Below are positions 6,468 to 9,642 of a DNA stretch of 9,642 nt, piece by piece. The number at the start of each line of letters is the position of its first letter. Positions within the stretch are counted from its first letter, which is position 1. The notes under the pieces were generated by a model, which worked only from the letters and a program-made list of their open reading frames with translations, was not told where the DNA came from and did no database searches. Made by a program: the position numbers and the translations under genes. Origin of the DNA: an uncultured Eubacteriales bacterium (GTDB lineage: Bacteria; Bacillota; Clostridia; Oscillospirales; Acutalibacteraceae); assembly GCA_900317215.1 (NCBI GenBank), contig ONFW01000167.1, positions 1-9,642 on the forward strand. Reading direction: 5' to 3'.

Positions 6468-7070
6468 TTATTCAATTGTGCCCGATACTGAGCTGACACT
6501 TTGTTCTATTATTTTTCTTATATCTTCTATCCCCTCACCGTTTTCTGACGAGCAGGGACACAAGCGAATGCCGGGATAATCGGCAAGCTCTTCACCAAGC
6601 TCTTCAAGACGCTTTTGCTGCTGAGTCTTTTTCAGCTTATCAAGCTTTGTAAGAGCTATGATGAAGTTATATCCGCTTTTATAAAGATAATCGATCATCG
6701 TCATGTCATTTGCTGTAGGACTGTGTCTCATGTCACAGATCTGAACGACAAGAGCTATGTTTCTTTCCTGGGCAAGATAACCCTCAACAAGCTCCGCCCA
6801 CCTCTGCTTCTCTGCCTGTGACACCTGGGCATAGCCGTATCCGGGCAGGTCTACAAGATATGCTTCTCTGAGAGAAAAGAAGTTTATCGTAGCGGTTTTT
6901 CCGGGCTTTGCGCTTACCCTCGCCATTGACCTTCGATTGAGAAGCTTATTTATCAGCGAGGATTTTCCAACATTCGACTTGCCGGAAAAAACGATCTCGG
7001 GCAGCTCAGACTTGGGTATCTGTGATGAACGCCCGTAGGCAGCTTTAAATTCGGCTATCTGAAAATTCAT
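6468..7070 (-). CDS. ysxC: Ribosome biogenesis GTP-binding protein YsxC/EngB (YihA)
   Basis: This 200-residue cytosolic GTPase shows all family motifs: G1 GKSNVGKS (30-37), G2 region KPGKTATINFF (55-65), G3 DLPGYG (74-79), G4 TKLD (141-144) and G5 CSSENGEG (173-180). Length is normal. By family knowledge EngB/YsxC assists assembly of the large ribosomal subunit and is essential in many bacteria. The start ATG at 7070 has AGAGGTG four bases upstream, in the 19-base gap after lon. The lon-ysxC order is a common Bacillota arrangement, so the gene is probably cotranscribed with lon and ends at the hairpin at 6426-6459. Confidence 0.97.
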   Translation of the reverse strand: MNFQIAEFKAAYGRSSQIPKSELPEIVFSGKSNVGKSSLINKLLNRRSMARVSAKPGKTATINFFSLREAYLVDLPGYGYAQVSQAEKQRWAELVEGYLAQERNIALVVQICDMRHSPTANDMTMIDYLYKSGYNFIIALTKLDKLKKTQQQKRLEELGEELADYPGIRLCPCSSENGEGIEDIRKIIEQSVSSVSGTIE

Positions 7071-7089
7071 TTTTCACCTCTGCTGTCAT

Positions 7090-9423
7090 TCAGCGGTCAG
7101 GCACAAGAGCCGTGTCGAGGACCTTGTTAATGTTATCGGCAAATACAAAGCTTACCGAGTTTTTAACAACATCGTCCACCTCATCAAGATCGCTCCTGTT
7201 ATCCTCGGGTATGATGATAGTCTTTATTCCCAGGCGGTAGGCAGCCATTGTTTTTTCCTTGAGTCCGCCTATAGGAAGCACCCTGCCCCTTATGGTGATC
7301 TCACCGGTCATCGCAACGTCACGCTTTACCGGAATGCCTGTGAGCGCTGAGGTTATTGCTGTTGCCATAGTAATTCCTGCGGAGGGTCCGTCCTTGGGAA
7401 CAGCACCCTCGGGAACATGGATATGTATATCCTTGTTTTTATAAAACTCGGAGTCGATATGCAGCTTATCAGCCATTGTTCTTACACAGGTATAGGCAGC
7501 CTGAGCGCTTTCCTTCATTACATCACCCAGCGAGCCGGTAAGCTCGATCTTTCCGCTGCCTGTCATTACAGCCACCTCTATAGGCAGAGTTTCTCCTCCT
7601 ACTGAGGTCCATGCAAGTCCGGTAGCAAGACCCACCTCATCGCTTTTGTTCATATCGTCCTGTTTATACTTTCTTGTTCCGAGATATTCCTCAATATTCT
7701 CCTTGCTTATCCTGACAGATCTAACGTCACCGGAGACTATCTTTACGGCAGCCTTGTTCATTATCCTTGATATTGCTCTTTCAAGCGAACGAACACCTGC
7801 CTCACGGGTATAGCTGTCTATAATATCATATATGGCGTCATCGGATAATTTCATCTGATGTCCGCTCAGACCATGGCGCTTTAGCTGCTTGGCTACAAGG
7901 TGGAGCTTTGCTATATTGAATTTTTCCTCTCTTGTATAGCTGTCAAGATTTATAATATCCATTCTGTCGAGAAGCGGCGCGGGAATAGTTGACTGGTCGT
8001 TCGCCGTGGTAATGAACATTACCTTGCTAAGATCAAAGGGCAGATCAATGTAATGGTCATAGAACGTGGAGTTCTGCTCTCCGTCAAGCACCTCGAGCAG
8101 CGCCGAGGTAGGATCTCCGTGAAAGTCATTGCCCAGCTTATCTACCTCATCAAGCAGGATAAGGGGATTGGCTGTTGTTGCAAGCTTCACAGCATTCATG
8201 ATCCTGCCCATCATTGAGCCGATATATGTTCTTCTGTGGCCTCTTATCTCGGCCTCGTCATGTATGCCTCCAAGAGCGATCCTCTGATATTTTCTGCCCG
8301 TTGCCTCGGCTATGGACTTTGCTATCGAGGTTTTGCCGACTCCGGGAGGACCGACAAGACAGAGTATCTGCCCGTTGATATCAGGATTGAGCTTTCTCAC
8401 GGCAAGAGCCTCAACTACGTTTTCCTTGACCTTTTTCAGCCCGTAATGGTTTTTGTCAAGGTAAGCGGCTATTTTTTTGATATCAGACTTCTCCTTTGAA
8501 TACACACCCCACGGAAGCTCGAGGCAGGAGTCAAGATAATTTCTGACAACATTGGCCTCAGCAGAGCTTGACATCATTTTTTCAAGCTTTGCCACCTCTT
8601 TTAAAAGGCGTTCCTTGTTATCATCGGTGGTTTTCAGCTCACGGATCCTGTTTTTGTATTCAAAGACCTCCGCATCTGTCTCCTCACCGTCGCCCAGCTC
8701 ATCACGGATAGCCTTGATGCGCTCCCGCAGATAATACTCCTTCTGGTTATCGTCCATTCCGAGCTTGGTTTTTTCGGATATCTTCTCTTCTATCATAAGA
8801 AGGTCATTCTCATAGCTGAGCATCTCAACAATCCTGTCGAGTCTTTCCTCCTCGTCATAAAGCTCAAGTATCTCCTGCTTTTTATGATAATCTCTGATGA
8901 TATTATCAGCGATATAGTCAGCCAGCTTGCCTGCGTCTGTCATTTCATATACAGAAAGATACATATCCTGAGGAACATGCCCGTTGATTATCGAATACTC
9001 GTTGAACATTTCCTTTATGATATTTACCCTTGCCTCTGTTTCTCTGTCATCGGGCGCAGGTATTTCGGGAGCCTTAGCAGTTCTGGCAGTAGCGTATATC
9101 CTGCCGTCGTTAAACTGCAGAGCCTCAGCCCTGTATATTCCCTTTACAACGACACGGATAACATTGTCAGAGATCTTTGCTATCTGGAGTATACGAGCCA
9201 TGACTCCTGTTTTATAGTAATCCTCGGTTCCCGGTTCGTTTTCGGAAGAGTCCTTCTGGGCAGTAATGAATATCTTCTGCTCATAATGCTCCATTGCGGC
9301 GGTCATTGCTGCGACGGACCTTTTCCTTGCAACATCAAAATGCAGGATAGAACCCGGAAATATGACCAGCCCCCTCAGAGGAAGGACCGGGACAGTCAGG
9401 ATATCATTGTTTTCTTTGTCCAT
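7090..9423 (-). CDS. lon: ATP-dependent endopeptidase La (Lon protease, LonA type)
   Basis: This is a full-length LonA protease of 777 residues from the preferred start. Positions here use the longer frame (first ATG at 9435); subtract four for the preferred start. The N-terminal substrate-binding domain (about 13-210) begins with VPVLPLRGLVIFPGSILHF. A helical part contains QKEYYLRERIKAIRDELG. The AAA+ domain has Walker A GPPGVGKT (362-369) and Walker B LILLDE (425-430), followed by sensor and TREAGVRSLER blocks. The C-terminal protease domain carries the catalytic Ser685 in KDGPSAG and Lys728 in GGLKEK. It degrades misfolded and regulatory proteins in the cytosol as an ATP-driven hexamer. 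I prefer the ATG at 9423. It has AAAGGA at normal distance, whereas the ATG at 9435 touches that AAAGG with no spacer. A strong promoter lies just upstream, and ysxC follows after 19 bases. Confidence 0.97.
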   Translation of the reverse strand: MDKENNDILTVPVLPLRGLVIFPGSILHFDVARKRSVAAMTAAMEHYEQKIFITAQKDSSENEPGTEDYYKTGVMARILQIAKISDNVIRVVVKGIYRAEALQFNDGRIYATARTAKAPEIPAPDDRETEARVNIIKEMFNEYSIINGHVPQDMYLSVYEMTDAGKLADYIADNIIRDYHKKQEILELYDEEERLDRIVEMLSYENDLLMIEEKISEKTKLGMDDNQKEYYLRERIKAIRDELGDGEETDAEVFEYKNRIRELKTTDDNKERLLKEVAKLEKMMSSSAEANVVRNYLDSCLELPWGVYSKEKSDIKKIAAYLDKNHYGLKKVKENVVEALAVRKLNPDINGQILCLVGPPGVGKTSIAKSIAEATGRKYQRIALGGIHDEAEIRGHRRTYIGSMMGRIMNAVKLATTANPLILLDEVDKLGNDFHGDPTSALLEVLDGEQNSTFYDHYIDLPFDLSKVMFITTANDQSTIPAPLLDRMDIINLDSYTREEKFNIAKLHLVAKQLKRHGLSGHQMKLSDDAIYDIIDSYTREAGVRSLERAISRIMNKAAVKIVSGDVRSVRISKENIEEYLGTRKYKQDDMNKSDEVGLATGLAWTSVGGETLPIEVAVMTGSGKIELTGSLGDVMKESAQAAYTCVRTMADKLHIDSEFYKNKDIHIHVPEGAVPKDGPSAGITMATAITSALTGIPVKRDVAMTGEITIRGRVLPIGGLKEKTMAAYRLGIKTIIIPEDNRSDLDEVDDVVKNSVSFVFADNINKVLDTALVPDR

Positions 9424-9441
9424 TTTATGTTTCATCCTTTA
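9424..9441 (-). promoter_or_regulatory. Ribosome binding site deciding the lon start
   Basis: The minus strand reads AAAGGATGAAACATAAA directly before the ATG at 9423. AAAGGA followed by 11 bases places the anti-Shine-Dalgarno pairing at the usual distance for the second ATG. The first ATG (9435) overlaps the purine block itself, so it is unlikely to be used. Confidence 0.7.
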
Positions 9442-9457
9442 AAAAGCAATATAGATA

Positions 9458-9486
9458 ATTATATCACAGCTCATTCCGATTATCAA
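9458..9486 (-). promoter_or_regulatory. lon: Sigma-A promoter of lon
   Basis: The minus strand carries TTGATA (9486-9481), a 17-base spacer, and a perfect TATAAT (9463-9458). The predicted transcript starts near 9451 and has a 28-base leader to the preferred start at 9423. I see neither a CIRCE element nor a CtsR heptad repeat here, so classical HrcA or CtsR heat-shock control of this lon is not supported by the sequence. Confidence 0.78.
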
Positions 9487-9497
9487 GCAACGATAAT
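9479..9497. repeat. Inverted repeat overlapping the lon -35 box
   Basis: ATTATC (9479-9484) and GATAAT (9492-9497) form an inverted repeat with a 7-base centre that covers the -35 hexamer. The position would suit a repressor site, but the arms are short and AT-rich. No known operator consensus fits. Confidence 0.3.
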
Positions 9498-9523
9498 ACT
9501 ATTCTCGTCATTTTTGATACTAT
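9496..9523. repeat. Direct repeat ATACTAT spaced by 21 bases upstream of the lon promoter
   Basis: ATACTAT occurs at 9496-9502 and again at 9517-9523, a period of 21 bases (two helical turns), just upstream of the lon -35 box. This geometry is typical of tandem protein binding on one DNA face, but with only two 7-base copies in AT-rich DNA it could be chance. It lies in the 117-base gap between polC and lon, where no clear terminator for polC is visible. Confidence 0.3.
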
Positions 9524-9540
9524 CTTTTTGCAGTGAACGA

Positions 9541-9642
9541 TCACAGAAAGGAGAGCTGACTCGTTTCGGGAAGCCCGTTGAATGCGTTTATACTTCTCAG
9601 AAGCTCTATAACGGTTTTTGATACCTTTGCTCTCTGTTGGAA
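9541..9642 (-). CDS. polC: C-terminal tail of DNA polymerase III alpha subunit, PolC type (partial)
   Basis: The last 33 codons of a minus-strand gene enter from the right edge and end in TGA at 9543-9541. The residues read QQRAKVSKTVIELL, then a short link, then GLPETSQLSFL. This closely matches the C-terminus I recall for Gram-positive PolC, where (R/T)AKVSKTVIE is followed by a LPE(T/S)NQLSLF ending. PolC is the main replicative polymerase of low-GC Gram-positive bacteria. The final residues here are SFL instead of the usual SLF. Only about 33 residues support the call, but the pattern is distinctive and the frame stays open to the edge. Confidence 0.78.
   Translation of the reverse strand, partial: FQQRAKVSKTVIELLRSINAFNGLPETSQLSFL

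Noticed and set aside
9424..9540. Heat-shock operator (CIRCE or CtsR box) upstream of lon
   Set aside because: I looked for the CIRCE 9-base inverted repeat and for CtsR GGTCAAA-type tandem heptads and found neither on either strand.
8884..9621. Long plus-strand open frame (245 codons) antisense to lon
   Set aside because: It lies almost wholly opposite the well-supported lon gene, and its translation has no recognisable domain. It is a shadow frame that also crosses the lon promoter and the polC tail.
1..9642. Mobile element, CRISPR array or defence island
   Set aside because: There is no transposase, integrase, terminal inverted repeat, spaced direct-repeat array or tRNA-associated attachment site. 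Despite the phage-like name of DUF5131, its neighbours are ordinary chromosomal genes.

Overview
The window looks like chromosome from an anaerobic, endospore-capable member of the Bacillota (class Clostridia). The protein style resembles Ruminococcus/Oscillospiraceae, but that genus-level guess is only an inference. The phylum evidence is a gerA-type spore-germination operon, a DUF421-DUF4363 pair, the C-terminal tail of a Gram-positive-type DNA polymerase III (PolC), and a lon-ysxC pair. I see no insertion sequences, CRISPR arrays, rRNA or tRNA genes. Every intergenic gap is shorter than 170 bases.

Left part: bases 1-663 (+) hold the C-terminal 220 residues of a saccharopine-dehydrogenase-family enzyme, best read as carboxy(nor)spermidine dehydrogenase of polyamine synthesis. 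A bidirectional terminator separates it from a convergent gene (704-1807, -) that fuses a DUF5131 (phage Gp37/Gp68-like) domain to a DUF4186 domain. This gene has its own sigma-A-like promoter.

Centre: a minus-strand germinant-receptor operon runs gerA (3649-5202), then one 570-residue ORF (1947-3659) that joins a GerB-type permease to a shortened GerC-type lipoprotein. The usual separate gerB and gerC genes are therefore one reading frame. The junction carries an A7 run, an internal start codon and an intact lipobox. The usual C-terminal part of GerC is missing. Divergently across a 161-base spacer lies a plus-strand pair, DUF421 (YetF-like membrane protein) and DUF4363 (small membrane-anchored helical protein). 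Both directions have weak matches to the forespore sigma-G consensus, which would fit one spore-membrane module.

Right part: a bidirectional hairpin ends the DUF4363 gene and the convergent housekeeping block. That block reads polC (only its tail is in the window), lon and ysxC on the minus strand. lon has a near-consensus sigma-A promoter (TTGATA-N17-TATAAT). The promoter and the Shine-Dalgarno position both favour a lon start four codons downstream of the first ATG. Repeats of unknown function flank this promoter.

The most unusual items are the GerB-GerC fusion with its truncated GerC, the DUF5131-DUF4186 fusion, and the divergent germination/DUF421 arrangement. No clearly new defence or mobile system was found.
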